A stretch of DNA of 58,095 nucleotides from Candidatus Levyibacteriota bacterium (lineage in GTDB: Bacteria > Patescibacteriota > Microgenomatia > Levybacterales > UBA12049), in assembly GCA_029260965.1 (NCBI GenBank), contig JAJDCG010000002.1:188707-246801 (forward strand). Direction: 5' to 3'. The notes under the pieces are model-generated. The model searched no databases. It saw only the letters and a list, made by a program, of their open reading frames with translations, and was not told where the DNA came from. Made by a program: the position numbers and the translations under genes. The stretch's first letter is position 1. Every line of letters starts with the position of its first letter. This document shows positions 37,265 to 48,354 of the stretch, piece after piece.

Positions 37265-39592
37265 CTATTTTTTCTTGAAAACTACAAATTCGTCTTTTTC
37301 TATTTCCAGAATATATCTATTATCTTTTCTTAAATTTTTTACTATTTCCATTTCCGCACTTAGCGAATCAGATGGTTCTGTGTGATTCATTAAAAGTATT
37401 ATGTAGCTAGCATCTCCTATGCCATGGGGAAGCATATAAATCGTTTCCCTCTCGGCCATATGAGAACCAATGTTATTGGAAGTAGATATTGATTTTTCTG
37501 TTGGGACATTTCTTATGTATTCATTTATGAAATCCTTATTTTCTACTTGGTGAGTGAACATGTCTAGATTTGCCGATTTACTACCAGGTAGCGGACCAAA
37601 CATGTATGCTGCTGAAATACTCGTTGTTGCGATAAAGCTCGTAATTAAGACCATCGGAATTTTGGGTAATAATCGTCTAAGATTTTTTATGCCATATATA
37701 GCAGAAATAAAAACAAATGGAGTAATTGCAGCTGTGTATTGATAGTAGATTTGGTGTAGTTTGGGATTACTGCTGAGCAAGTTGATTCCAAGATCCGGTA
37801 GTGCAAACAAAAGCATCATGGGAGACATGTAGGATAGATATCCAAGTGAAGAAAAAATTTGTGTCAGATATTTGAGATGATCTTTCTCAAAAGCAATAGC
37901 CACAAGTTTGTCCGGGGATGAAAATATAGTACCAATGATTTCTTGGGGGTTTGACCCGAATTCAGAAAAATACGAAAGCGCAAAATGATCCCCTCCTCTG
38001 GCACCAGGTATAGCAACCGAAATAAGATAATAAAAAATGGCAATGCTTAATAAAAATACTGATCCTCCAACCACGCGTTTTTTATCATTATAAAAAATAA
38101 ATAAACCAAATATTGAGATTATGAGCCAAATTTGCTCCTTGGTAATGGCTGCGAGAATCGCAAATACTGTAAATCCGATCCATTTTTTTTGCAGGTAAAA
38201 ATAATATGTTCCCAAAAGTAATGTGGTTGATAAAACAACAGCATGAAAATCATATATATTTGCTCTTTGAACAGCTGGATTTATGAGATAAGCAAAGGAA
38301 AGCATAAGTGAGATGTTTTTATTTTTTAAAACAGTTTTTGCTATAGCAAATATAAAAAAACTTCCTAATCCTACAATCAAAACCTGGATCAAAAGCAACA
38401 TCCGTGGATCCTCCCACAGTGCGTAAAATGGCGCTAGAACTATCAGGATAAAATCTGCATGATATGAAAGCCTTGAAAGATTCTCTACTCCTGCTGGATC
38501 TGTGAATTGAAAAATTCTTCCCTGAGTTGTATTCCAGACAGTCTGGACCATGTTGCCCAGATCAAATCTACCCGTATAAAAATTTTCATATCTGAGAAAG
38601 CTAACAACTGAAAAATAAAGAATGTAAATAAGTGTTATGCTTGCCAAAATTGCTTCGTGTTTGTGTCGGCCGATCCACGTCTCGATCCTTAAAAAAAGTT
38701 TATTTTTTGCATTGTGAATGATAAATGCAAACAATACAAATAGAAGCTCAGACAGAACCAGCATAAAACGTGCAAAAAGAGCAGTAAAGCTTGCCTCAGC
38801 AGTTGAGATAATCTTTTGAAGCCCGATTATAATAAGACCCTCCCTCACCCCAAACCCAGCAGGAGTTATCAGAGAAAGTGCTCCAATCAAAAAACTGAGC
38901 GCAAAAAACCCGCTAAGTGTAAAGAAAAGCTCAATTGGAAGATATGCAATCGCCGATATTGCAAAGTAGTAACCAAATCCAAAAAACAATACTGCAAGCG
39001 AGGCAGATAAAAGGATCAGTAGATTATCAATAGGGCTAAATTTTTTCCAAAGCTTATGAATTTTGAAGTTATATAAATAAATTACAGATCCAAATAGCAT
39101 CACACTCCACGCAATCTGTCCATAATATACTGGTATTTCTGGAAAAACTGTTGTTCTTAAAAAAGGAACAGCCAATAGAGAGATAATAGACGTACCCATT
39201 ACGAACACGCCTGCCTCAATAAGGATAAGCCTAGCAATGTCTTTTTTTTCTATGCCAATTTCTGAAAAGCTAAAGGTACGTGCTAAGAAGCCCCAAATGT
39301 TGCCTGGAATATAGCGTTTGAGTTCAGATGCTGACCAATAATATGCAGAAGCTTTATATCTTATATTTCCTTTATAGACCTTGAGTAATAAATGCCAAAC
39401 TACGCTTCGCATAAAGTAAAATAATAAAAAGCAAATAGTTGAGATTCCAAGTAGTGTGAAGTTTGGATTTGTAAGCCTAGTAAGAATTTGAGACGCTTGA
39501 GGGGTGATAACTCGGATTATAAAAACAAAAGCCAATATAGAAAATGGCCATCCAAGAAGATATTTTAAAATGTTAAGAATTTTGTCCCGCAT
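37265..39592 (-). CDS. Lysylphosphatidylglycerol synthase-TM-like domain fused to DUF2079-like domain
   Basis: N-terminal SELKRYIPGNIWGFLARTF and LITPAGFGVREGLIIIGL; C-terminal FYTGRFDLGNMVQTVWNTTQGRIFQFTDPAGVENLSRLSYHADFILIVLAPFYALW. Confidence 0.8.
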   Translation of the reverse strand: MRDKILNILKYLLGWPFSILAFVFIIRVITPQASQILTRLTNPNFTLLGISTICFLLFYFMRSVVWHLLLKVYKGNIRYKASAYYWSASELKRYIPGNIWGFLARTFSFSEIGIEKKDIARLILIEAGVFVMGTSIISLLAVPFLRTTVFPEIPVYYGQIAWSVMLFGSVIYLYNFKIHKLWKKFSPIDNLLILLSASLAVLFFGFGYYFAISAIAYLPIELFFTLSGFFALSFLIGALSLITPAGFGVREGLIIIGLQKIISTAEASFTALFARFMLVLSELLFVLFAFIIHNAKNKLFLRIETWIGRHKHEAILASITLIYILYFSVVSFLRYENFYTGRFDLGNMVQTVWNTTQGRIFQFTDPAGVENLSRLSYHADFILIVLAPFYALWEDPRMLLLIQVLIVGLGSFFIFAIAKTVLKNKNISLMLSFAYLINPAVQRANIYDFHAVVLSTTLLLGTYYFYLQKKWIGFTVFAILAAITKEQIWLIISIFGLFIFYNDKKRVVGGSVFLLSIAIFYYLISVAIPGARGGDHFALSYFSEFGSNPQEIIGTIFSSPDKLVAIAFEKDHLKYLTQIFSSLGYLSYMSPMMLLFALPDLGINLLSSNPKLHQIYYQYTAAITPFVFISAIYGIKNLRRLLPKIPMVLITSFIATTSISAAYMFGPLPGSKSANLDMFTHQVENKDFINEYIRNVPTEKSISTSNNIGSHMAERETIYMLPHGIGDASYIILLMNHTEPSDSLSAEMEIVKNLRKDNRYILEIEKDEFVVFKKK

Positions 39593-39673
39593 TGAATCTA
39601 ATTGTACTAAATTTAAGGCTTTTTTGCATGTTTTAATTGTGCTTTGCGGGAAGACTTGTTAAAATTAACATGC

Positions 39674-39748
39674 GCGCCTGTAGCTCAGCGGATTTAGAGC
39701 ACTTCGCTTCGGACGAAGGGGCCGGGGGTTCGAATCCCTCCAGGCGTA
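39674..39748 (+). tRNA. tRNA-Arg(TCG)
   Basis: Acceptor GCGCCTG/CAGGCGT, loop CUUCGGA. Confidence 0.92.
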
Positions 39749-39873
39749 CTATCATTGACTAAGGCTGCAGACTAGTTGTTATTTTCTATATATTCTTTAC
39801 AATAAAACAACCCAAAGGTATTATGTTGGATATGCTCCAGATTTAAAGAATTGCTTGGAATTGCACAAATTTA

Positions 39874-40410
39874 TTACGAAGAATGCTTTGCGGATTCAAG
39901 CACTGTAAGTCTCTCCTCGTGATCTTCAACTTTCAGCTGCAACTCTCTAGTCTGATGTGTGCCAATTTCGTTTTCATCTCTAAGTGTATCCACAGATCCG
40001 ACAAACCCATCTAACGTATTCATGATTCTATCAAGCTTGGAGTTCATTAAGTTTTGACCATCTTCAAGTCTTTCAATCCTCTCTTCATTTCGCAATGCGT
40101 CTTTTCTTATAAATCTAAATTCGTCTTTTGTTGCCTTCCTAGATAATTCTATTTCTGACTTGGTTGATTTTTGTAATCCCTGAACTGCATTGTCGAGGTC
40201 TGACTTGGTTGATTTTTGTAATCCCTGAACTGCATTGTCGAGGTCTGATTTGGTTGATTTTTGTAATCCCACAATAGCGCTGTCTAAATCTGATCTGGTT
40301 GATTTCTGCAGTCCCACAATAGCACTGTCTAAATCTGACTTGGTTGATTTTTGTAATCCCTGAACTGCATTGTCGAGGTCTGATTTGGTCGCTGGGGTAG
40401 AGCTGTTCAT
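39874..40410 (-). CDS. Coiled-coil protein with five tandem 15-residue repeats
   Basis: (K/R)SDLD(N/S)A(VQ/IV)GLQKST x5. Confidence 0.75.
   Translation of the reverse strand: MNSSTPATKSDLDNAVQGLQKSTKSDLDSAIVGLQKSTRSDLDSAIVGLQKSTKSDLDNAVQGLQKSTKSDLDNAVQGLQKSTKSEIELSRKATKDEFRFIRKDALRNEERIERLEDGQNLMNSKLDRIMNTLDGFVGSVDTLRDENEIGTHQTRELQLKVEDHEERLTVLESAKHSS
40162..40386 (-). repeat. Five tandem 45-bp in-frame repeats
   Basis: Read directly, e.g. gacttggttgatttttgtaatccctgaactgcattgtcgaggtct. Confidence 0.9.
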
Positions 40411-40531
40411 GTGGGGATTAGTATAGCACTTTTGACTATATTCAAGTCAAGATAACAAACAATATCAAAACAAAAACAATGATACTAAACTCTGGATAGA
40501 TGCCGAGTTGTTTGCGCAGAGCTTGTCAAAG

Positions 40532-40603
40532 TGAGCCGGGAGGGATTCGAACCCACAACCAATACCTTAAGAGGGTACTGCTCTACCGTTGAGCTACCGG
40601 CCC
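40532..40603 (-). tRNA. tRNA-Lys(CTT)
   Basis: Acceptor GGGCCGG/CCGGCTC, loop CUCUUAA; minus promoter TTGTGC-17-TAAAAT upstream. Confidence 0.92.
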
Positions 40604-41028
40604 TGATAGTTTAATTTTAACAGTCTTTGACCCTAAGCACAATAAAGCTATACTTTTAACAAAAGTAGTTTATTTTGGTAGTTTTTCAAAACGTGTATAT
40701 TTCCCCGAGAAGAGATTTACCAAATTTTTGCCTATATTTCCTATCGCAGGACGTTCTCGCCTACATTCCAATTACCCATTAGAAGATTAGTCCTAAATAC
40801 TCCTTCACTTTTCTTCTTCCAACACCACTCTCAAGATAGTTACATGTCATAAGTTTCTATAACCATTTAGTTCTTCGTAGCCATTTTTATATTGGCTTTT
40901 GTCTTTCATTCTTTCTGTCATAATATAGACGAATATTAACAAATGCACAACCATTGCGCAAGCTAAAATTTTACTTTATAATAGACCCCGTTAACATCTT
41001 GCTCTTTAAGCATGATTAAACCTCAAGT

Positions 41029-43917
41029 ATGGATAAAATTACTATCAAAGGAGCTAGAGAACACAACCTCAAAAACATAGACTTAGAAATTCCCAAAAAT
41101 AAATTGGTTGTTTTGACAGGGCTTTCGGGATCTGGCAAGTCCTCACTTGCTTTTGACACGGTCTACGCAGAAGGTCAGAGAAGATATGTTGAAAGCTTAT
41201 CCTCCTACGCCAGACAATTTCTGGGAACTATGAAAAAACCAGATGTAGATTTAATAGAAGGGCTTTCCCCTGCAATTTCTATTGACCAGAAATCAACCTC
41301 ACACAATCCTCGTTCAACGGTTGGCACTGTTACTGAGATATATGACTACATGAGGCTTCTTTTTGCTAGAACTGGGCATCCACATTGCCCAAATTGTGGC
41401 AGAGAAATAGAACGACAATCCAAAGAGCAAATAGTTGATGCTATCTACAGGATGCCCCTGAATCATAAAGAAGCTGGAAAAAAACCATTTCGCCTTTTGA
41501 TACTTGCACCCCTGGTTAAAGACCGTAAGGGTGAATATGCAGAGCTTTTTAAATCATTGATAAAGCGTGGTTATCACAAGGTCAGAATTGATGGGAAGGT
41601 ATATAACCTGACAGATGATTTTGTACTGATAAAGACAAACAAACACAGTATAGATCTTGTAATTGATGCCCTCAATATTAGTAAAGAAACAGATCGTGTA
41701 AGACTAGCAACTGATGTAGAGCAGGCATTACAATTTGGAAATGGTGAAATGATTGCTTCCCGCATCATGGATGCATCCCTTAATATGCCAGAATTGCCAA
41801 AAGAACTGGATGATAAACTTTTTTCGGAAAAATTCGCTTGCCCAGTTTGTAACATTTCGCTTCCTGAGATAGAGCCACGCATATTTTCATTCAACACACC
41901 TCATGGTGCATGCCCCACCTGCTCAGGACTAGGTCGAGTATTGGATGCTGATCCTGAACTGGTATTTAACGAAAATCTATCAATAAACGAGGGTGGCATA
42001 ACACCATTTTTTAATCTTGGAACAAATGACACATGGTTTTCTAGAACTGTTAGAACATTCTGTAGAGAAAACGACATTTCTATGACAATTCCTTTTTCTC
42101 AGATATCAGATTCAAAAAAACAGTTACTGCTCAACGGGACTGGTGATAAAGAGTATTCAGTAGATGGTGAAAATCGTTGGGGAAAACAAACTACTATATC
42201 TGAACCATTTCGAGGTGTTTCTGGCGAACTAAAGAGACGTCATGCAGAATCTGATTCACAGTTTGTAAAAACTCAACTAGATAAATTTATGCGCTATGAA
42301 ACATGTCCTGACTGTAAAGGAGGACGACTTAAAAAAGAAGCATTATCCGTTACTATTAGAGATAAATCAATTGTTGATGTCTCAAGCATGTCTATAGAGA
42401 AGGCCTATGCATTTATAGAAAGTCTTAAGACAGAGATGAATAAAAGAGAACAAGAAATAGGAAAAATGATAATTCGGGAGGTGCTTTTACGAATGGGCTT
42501 TCTTTTGGATGTCGGACTTGATTATCTAACGCTCTCTCGCACTGCTGCGACGCTTGCGGGAGGAGAGGCACAACGCATCAGGTTAGCGTCACAAATTGGA
42601 TCTGGCCTCACAGGCGTGCTATATGTTTTGGATGAACCATCAATTGGGCTTCACCAGAGAGATAATAGCAAATTAATTCAGACTCTCAAAAAGCTTCGCG
42701 ATCTTGACAACACCGTGTTGGTTGTTGAGCACGATGAGGAAACGATGGAGGCAAGTGATTATATATTTGATTTTGGGCCAGGCGCCGGTGAAAATGGAGG
42801 CAATATTATTGCTCAAGGAACAATATCTGAAATTAAAAAAGACAAGAATTCCATAACTGGTGCGTATCTCTCGGGAAGAAAAAAAATAAACATTCAAAAG
42901 AGCACTACGAGCACGACTAATACTGGGAGCATACAGCTTTTAGGAGCAAGCGAACATAATCTAAAAAATATTGATGTTGAGTTTCCTCTGAACAAACTAA
43001 CGGTAGTCACTGGTGTCTCGGGTTCAGGGAAGTCAACACTGGTAAATGATATTCTTTTCCATGCGCTTATGCAGGCAAAGAATTCTTATCATTCGCAAAA
43101 GCCAGGCGAATACAAGGCTCTCAGAGGACATGAAAATATAAAAAATATTTTTGCTATAGATCAATCCCCCATCGGAAGAACACCCAGAAGTAATCCCGCT
43201 ACATACACAGGAGCATTTACGTATATCAGGACTCTTTTTTCCCAAACTAAAGAAGCAAAATTGAGAGGCTATGGACCTGGAAGATTTTCATTCAACGTTA
43301 AGGGCGGCAGGTGCGAAGCATGCGAAGGAGAAGGACAGATAAAAATCGAAATGCAATTCATGCCAGATGTCTACATCACTTGTGAAGTTTGTCAGGGTAA
43401 GCAATATAACAACGAAGCACTGGAGGTTCTTTTTAATGGAAAAAACATAGCTGAAGTCTTGGATATGAGTGTGAAAGAGGCTGTAAATTTCTTTTCATTT
43501 GTTCCTGCACTATCTCACAAATTGGCAACTCTGAATGAAGTCGGATTATCATATATCAAGTTGGGTCAACCTGCTCCTACTCTCTCTGGAGGAGAAGCAC
43601 AGCGTGTGAAATTGGCCACAGAACTTTCCAAGAAAGGTAAAGGCGCTCTTTATTTACTGGATGAGCCAACAACAGGACTTCATTTTGCGGATCTCGAAAA
43701 ACTTCTCTACGTTCTCAGGAGTCTTGTTGATGCAGGAAATTCAGTGATTGTAATAGAACACAATCTGGATGTTATAAAAAATGCAGATCACATCATTGAC
43801 CTGGGTCCTGAAGGAGGAGAAAAAGGTGGAGAGATAATCGCAACAGGTAAACCTCAAGAGATAGCAAAAAATACACGTTCATACACGGGAATGTTTTTAA
43901 AAAAAGTACTAGGTTGA
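41029..43917 (+). CDS. uvrA: Excinuclease ABC subunit A
   Basis: [89 protein letters not shown]. Confidence 0.98.
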   Translation: MDKITIKGAREHNLKNIDLEIPKNKLVVLTGLSGSGKSSLAFDTVYAEGQRRYVESLSSYARQFLGTMKKPDVDLIEGLSPAISIDQKSTSHNPRSTVGTVTEIYDYMRLLFARTGHPHCPNCGREIERQSKEQIVDAIYRMPLNHKEAGKKPFRLLILAPLVKDRKGEYAELFKSLIKRGYHKVRIDGKVYNLTDDFVLIKTNKHSIDLVIDALNISKETDRVRLATDVEQALQFGNGEMIASRIMDASLNMPELPKELDDKLFSEKFACPVCNISLPEIEPRIFSFNTPHGACPTCSGLGRVLDADPELVFNENLSINEGGITPFFNLGTNDTWFSRTVRTFCRENDISMTIPFSQISDSKKQLLLNGTGDKEYSVDGENRWGKQTTISEPFRGVSGELKRRHAESDSQFVKTQLDKFMRYETCPDCKGGRLKKEALSVTIRDKSIVDVSSMSIEKAYAFIESLKTEMNKREQEIGKMIIREVLLRMGFLLDVGLDYLTLSRTAATLAGGEAQRIRLASQIGSGLTGVLYVLDEPSIGLHQRDNSKLIQTLKKLRDLDNTVLVVEHDEETMEASDYIFDFGPGAGENGGNIIAQGTISEIKKDKNSITGAYLSGRKKINIQKSTTSTTNTGSIQLLGASEHNLKNIDVEFPLNKLTVVTGVSGSGKSTLVNDILFHALMQAKNSYHSQKPGEYKALRGHENIKNIFAIDQSPIGRTPRSNPATYTGAFTYIRTLFSQTKEAKLRGYGPGRFSFNVKGGRCEACEGEGQIKIEMQFMPDVYITCEVCQGKQYNNEALEVLFNGKNIAEVLDMSVKEAVNFFSFVPALSHKLATLNEVGLSYIKLGQPAPTLSGGEAQRVKLATELSKKGKGALYLLDEPTTGLHFADLEKLLYVLRSLVDAGNSVIVIEHNLDVIKNADHIIDLGPEGGEKGGEIIATGKPQEIAKNTRSYTGMFLKKVLG

Positions 43918-43941
43918 AGGTATAAAAAATACCACAAGTTT

Positions 43942-45747
43942 ATGTTTGTTAAATTTTTAATTTCTTTAGTAATAATTTCTCTGTTTTTTAGTAAACCTGT
44001 ATACTCTTCTGAAAATTTTAAAACAAATTATGATGTTGTTTATGAAATTAACAATACAGGAATAACCAATGCTAACTTTTCTGTAACACTTACAAATACT
44101 ACTCCCCAATACTTTGCATCTTCTTATAAAATGATATTTGGATTTGATGACATCACAAATTTAAAGGCGTTTGATGCTGAAGGAGAGATAGAAACAAGCC
44201 TAAAAAAAACAAATGATGGTTCAGAAATTGAGCTTATTTTTAACAAAAAACCGATTGGAATCGGCTCAAGCCTTACTTTTAATCTCGAATTTGAAACGAA
44301 AAACATTGTCCAGAAATACGGCAATGTTTGGGAGGTGAATATACCAGGGGTTTCAGACATTCGTGATTTTGATGAGTATTTTCTGGAGGTTAAAACCCCT
44401 CCTTCATTTGGAAAACCCATCTTTATAAAACCAGAACATGGTGGAGAAAAACTGAAATTCGATAAAAACCAGATCGGCAATTCAGGAATATCAATGACAT
44501 TTGGAGACAAGCAGGTTATTGATTTTTCACTCGAATACGACTTGCAAAATTCAAATTTTCATCCAATAAAAAGTCAGATTGCACTTCCCCCATCGACAAA
44601 CTATCAAACTGTATTTATCACACAGATGGAACCAAAACCTAATAATGTAATTCTTGATTTTGATGGTAATTGGATAGCGGAATATTCTCTAAAAAAAGGT
44701 ACTAATAAAAAAATTAAAGTAAAAGGACAGGCTGTAATTAATTTATCGCCCAAAAACGTTAAAATAACTGAAAAAGAAAAAAATGAGTATACAAAAAGTA
44801 AATCAAGTTGGCAAACATCTAATAATGAAGTAGTGAAACTTGCAGAGAAATTAAAAACACCCGAAGCAATTTATAACTATGTTGTTGAGTACCTCAGCTA
44901 TGATTTCTCAGGGATAAACTCTAAAAAAGAACGGTTAGGTGCTGTAAAATCACTTAAGAATCCTGATAAAGCAGTCTGCCGTGAATTTACAGATCTTTTT
45001 ATAGCAATTGCCAGAGCAGCTGAGATCCCAGCCCGTGAAATAAATGGATACGCAAATACAAACAACTCCAGCAATCGTCCACTCTCCCTCGTAGAGGATG
45101 TTCTTCATGCCTGGCCAGAATACTATGATTATAAAAAGAAAACATGGGTAATGGTTGATCCTACATGGGGTTCCACTACAGGAGGTGTTGATTATTTTCA
45201 CACACTTGATATCAATCATTTCACATTTGTCAGAAAAGGAACGGATGATAATTATCCAATACCTGCTGGGGGCTACAAGTCAGCTGCTGTAAACAGCAAG
45301 AAATATATAAATATCAATTTTTCTGAAAAAATACCTGAGTATAAATCATCATCAGATATAAGAACATCAATAAATAATACTCATATTGCAGGAATCCCGC
45401 TTACCACAGAAATTACAGTTACAAATACAGGATCGGGTTTTATTCCTCCACAAGTTTTAAGCTTAAGCTCAGACAAGCTGGAGCCAGTAAAAAATAAGTT
45501 TGACATTGCAGGTATACCACCCTTTGGTAGAATTGTTATAAATGCAAAATTTGAACCAACTGATCCTTTGACAAACATGGATGCAGGGTTTAAAATTTCA
45601 TACTCAGACAAAATATACAATCAGGATGTAAAAATTGCGCCTTTTTATATGACTTTGTCTGGAATTGGAGGTATATTAATTGTATTATTCACGATCATCA
45701 CGATTATCTTTGCCACAAAAACCTGGGGTTTACGTATTTCGAAATAA
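43942..45747 (+). CDS. Transglutaminase-like domain exported protein
   Basis: AVCREFTDLFIAIARAAEIPAREINGYA, LHAWPEYYDYKKKTWVMVDPTWGST; signal peptide and C-terminal TM. Confidence 0.88.
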   Translation: MFVKFLISLVIISLFFSKPVYSSENFKTNYDVVYEINNTGITNANFSVTLTNTTPQYFASSYKMIFGFDDITNLKAFDAEGEIETSLKKTNDGSEIELIFNKKPIGIGSSLTFNLEFETKNIVQKYGNVWEVNIPGVSDIRDFDEYFLEVKTPPSFGKPIFIKPEHGGEKLKFDKNQIGNSGISMTFGDKQVIDFSLEYDLQNSNFHPIKSQIALPPSTNYQTVFITQMEPKPNNVILDFDGNWIAEYSLKKGTNKKIKVKGQAVINLSPKNVKITEKEKNEYTKSKSSWQTSNNEVVKLAEKLKTPEAIYNYVVEYLSYDFSGINSKKERLGAVKSLKNPDKAVCREFTDLFIAIARAAEIPAREINGYANTNNSSNRPLSLVEDVLHAWPEYYDYKKKTWVMVDPTWGSTTGGVDYFHTLDINHFTFVRKGTDDNYPIPAGGYKSAAVNSKKYININFSEKIPEYKSSSDIRTSINNTHIAGIPLTTEITVTNTGSGFIPPQVLSLSSDKLEPVKNKFDIAGIPPFGRIVINAKFEPTDPLTNMDAGFKISYSDKIYNQDVKIAPFYMTLSGIGGILIVLFTIITIIFATKTWGLRISK

Positions 45748-47020
45748 AGAAAATAAAATTCTTTACGTCGGAAAGGCTAAAAACCTTAAATCACGTGTAT
45801 CATCTTACTTTCTAAAAAAAGCAGACCTGGGAGAAAAAACAAAAAGTCTAGTTAGTTTGATTGAAAAAATTGAAATTACAATTGTTGAATCAGAACTAGA
45901 GGCGCTTTTGCTAGAAGCATTTTTTATAAATAAATATCAGCCAAAATATAACATCAGATTCTCAGATGACAAGTCTTATATTAGAATAAAAATAAATAAA
46001 AAAGATAAATACCCTCCTGTTCTTCTGGTACACAAAGAATCTGATCCTAACACAACATATTTTGGTCCATATCCCAATGGTAGGGCTGTAAGATTAGTTT
46101 TGCGCACAATAAGAAAGGCATTTCCATATGTATCAACTAAAAATCACGCAAAAAGGATTTGTCTTTATAATCATCTAGGACTTTGTCCTTGCCCGCCCAT
46201 ATTTGCATCAAAAACTCTTGAAAAAGAATATAAACATAATATCAAAAATATAATACGCATTTTTGAAGGAGAGGCTAGTAAAATTGTAGCTGAGCTTGAA
46301 AGAGCGAGGAATAAATATTCAAAAAATGAAAACTATGAAAAAGCAAAGGAGCTTCAAGAAAAAATATATGCTCTAAAAACGATTACAGAACCATTCCATA
46401 AGCCATTTGAATATGAAATAAATCCGAATTTGAGATCAGACATGAGACAAAAAGAGTTAAATGAATTAAAGCAAGTCTTGACTCCTCACCTTGGAAGTGA
46501 ATCTAGTACACAGCTTGGTAATTTAGACAGGATAGAATGCTATGATATTTCCAACACTCAGGGTACAAATGCAACCGGTTCTATGGTGGTTCTCACGAAT
46601 GGCGAAATTGATAAATCTGAATATCGAAGATTCAAAATAAAAAAAGATGGTAAACCAAATGATTTTGAGATGATGGGAGAAATGTTGACCAGAAGGTTCA
46701 AGAAACTTGATTGGACCGAGCCTAATTTAGTGATCGTTGACGGAGGAAAGGGCCAGGTATCATCTGCTCTAAAAACTCTCGCTTCCACTGATTTGGAGTA
46801 TCCTATCATCGGTCTTGCAAAGCGCGTAGAAACAATAGTAATACCAGCAATAAAACAGCATGGGGAAAAAATTTCCGGAATACCTGAGAGCCTCTTTACA
46901 GAAATCTCGCTTCCTAAAAATTCAAAAGCGCTGCATCTAATTATGCGCATCAGAGATGAAGCACATCGTTTCGCTATTACATACCACCGTAAACTAAGGA
47001 ACAAATCTAGTTTCTTGTAA
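45680..47020 (+). CDS. uvrC: Excinuclease ABC subunit C, short form
   Basis: LPQKPGVYVFRNKENKILYVGKAKNLKSRV (GIY-YIG), IECYDISNTQGTNATGSMVVL, VDGGKGQ, RDEAHRFAITYHRK. TTG start with GGAGG 8 nt upstream. Confidence 0.92.
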   Translation: MYYSRSSRLSLPQKPGVYVFRNKENKILYVGKAKNLKSRVSSYFLKKADLGEKTKSLVSLIEKIEITIVESELEALLLEAFFINKYQPKYNIRFSDDKSYIRIKINKKDKYPPVLLVHKESDPNTTYFGPYPNGRAVRLVLRTIRKAFPYVSTKNHAKRICLYNHLGLCPCPPIFASKTLEKEYKHNIKNIIRIFEGEASKIVAELERARNKYSKNENYEKAKELQEKIYALKTITEPFHKPFEYEINPNLRSDMRQKELNELKQVLTPHLGSESSTQLGNLDRIECYDISNTQGTNATGSMVVLTNGEIDKSEYRRFKIKKDGKPNDFEMMGEMLTRRFKKLDWTEPNLVIVDGGKGQVSSALKTLASTDLEYPIIGLAKRVETIVIPAIKQHGEKISGIPESLFTEISLPKNSKALHLIMRIRDEAHRFAITYHRKLRNKSSFL

Positions 47021-48344
47021 TTTTGTATTTGTAGGGATAGTAGAGAAAAGCTGCTGGAGCATCTTCGAGCAGATATCTTTGAAAATCCGCATATATCTTC
47101 TGCCTTTCAGGTACTGAGCTTACTTTTCTTCCGTCTTCAAGCAGCTTGTCTATTCTCAGGTTTCTATATTTTGAAATATTATTTGACTGCGCTGAATGCC
47201 ACAGTGAATATTGATCTGGATCTTTGGGTATTGTGAAGTCACCTAAAAATATCTGAAATCTTGCAGGAACTGAATCAACCTCTTCGATTGTTGTACTTAT
47301 TCCAACTTTTTCCCATGATTTTGCAACTTCTTTTGCAATCTCAGTATATTTACTTAAAGTCGTAATAGTAAGATTGATCGGTGGTTCAGGCAGGAGAAGC
47401 TTTGCATGATCATAGTCAAGACTTCTTTTTTCGATATCTTTATTAAAATAAATACTTGTAGGTGGATACGGAACATTAGCGGATTCACCTCCTGAAAATT
47501 TTTCAGGCAAAGCATATCCCAAACCTAATCTTACTTTTTTATCAGAAAGAATTTTGTCATTATTATCGTAAAAAAGTGTCACGAGCTTGGTGTGGTCTGT
47601 TTCCTTAATAACACTTGTACCTGGAAAATTATCAAATTGAGTATTTTTTACGTTTATATTAGTAAGACCTTCAGCCTGTGTTATTTCACCCATTAGATAT
47701 GCGTTTTTCAGCGCATCCTCTGTAGGATAAAAAAGATATTTAATTGTATCAAACCTGTTGTTTTTTGCAGCCAAAGTAATAGACTGTACAAAATCTCCAT
47801 TAAGAACAATATCAGATAAATTATAATCACCTGCGCCACTGAAAGATTTGCCATATATTGGTTGAGATGCAGTAGCAAGAAATGGTGAATAAGCATCCTT
47901 CAACTTAAAAACAATCACATAGTCTTCAGGTTTTTCCATGACGACATCTGAAAAATTATAAGAAATATTGGCTGATGTAATTTTCTTTTTATCGTTATAA
48001 GTTAAATCTTTTTTAAGATTAAAAACATAGGTTTTGCCCAAATCTTTTATTTCCCAATTTTCAGCCAAATCAGGCTCAATGCTATAGTCAGAATTGAGCT
48101 TTGTAAGACCACGGGATAGCTTTGAGTATACAACAGGTGGCAGATTATCCTGTCTGTATGAACCCACAATGCCAATTACAGGCTTTCGTTCAATTGGTAT
48201 GAGTTTTGTTATGTATTGAGAAAAAAAGATTAAACCAAAAAAAAGAAGAAGTCCTAAAATAAATGAAAAAATAAGCGTTTTGCCTGATTTTTTCATGTAT
48301 GCTTTAATTAGCCAAAATATAAGCCTTTTTCTGAATACAACCAT
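47007..48344 (-). CDS. ABC transporter substrate-binding protein (family 5, oligopeptide-type)
   Basis: LAENWEIKDLGKTYVFNLKKDLTYNDKKKITSANISYNF, LLPEPPINLTITTLSKYTEIAKEVAKSWEKVGI. Confidence 0.85.
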   Translation of the reverse strand: MVVFRKRLIFWLIKAYMKKSGKTLIFSFILGLLLFFGLIFFSQYITKLIPIERKPVIGIVGSYRQDNLPPVVYSKLSRGLTKLNSDYSIEPDLAENWEIKDLGKTYVFNLKKDLTYNDKKKITSANISYNFSDVVMEKPEDYVIVFKLKDAYSPFLATASQPIYGKSFSGAGDYNLSDIVLNGDFVQSITLAAKNNRFDTIKYLFYPTEDALKNAYLMGEITQAEGLTNINVKNTQFDNFPGTSVIKETDHTKLVTLFYDNNDKILSDKKVRLGLGYALPEKFSGGESANVPYPPTSIYFNKDIEKRSLDYDHAKLLLPEPPINLTITTLSKYTEIAKEVAKSWEKVGISTTIEEVDSVPARFQIFLGDFTIPKDPDQYSLWHSAQSNNISKYRNLRIDKLLEDGRKVSSVPERQKIYADFQRYLLEDAPAAFLYYPYKYKITRN

Positions 48345-48354
48345 AATTTATCTT

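Noticed and set aside
40162-40386. CRISPR-like array
   Set aside because: The 45-bp units are contiguous with no unique spacers and are in frame within a CDS.
41574-41897. 107-aa minus ORF
   Set aside because: Antisense inside uvrA.
44124-44510. 128-aa minus ORF
   Set aside because: Antisense inside the transglutaminase-like gene.
46558-47004. 148-aa minus ORF
   Set aside because: Antisense shadow of uvrC.
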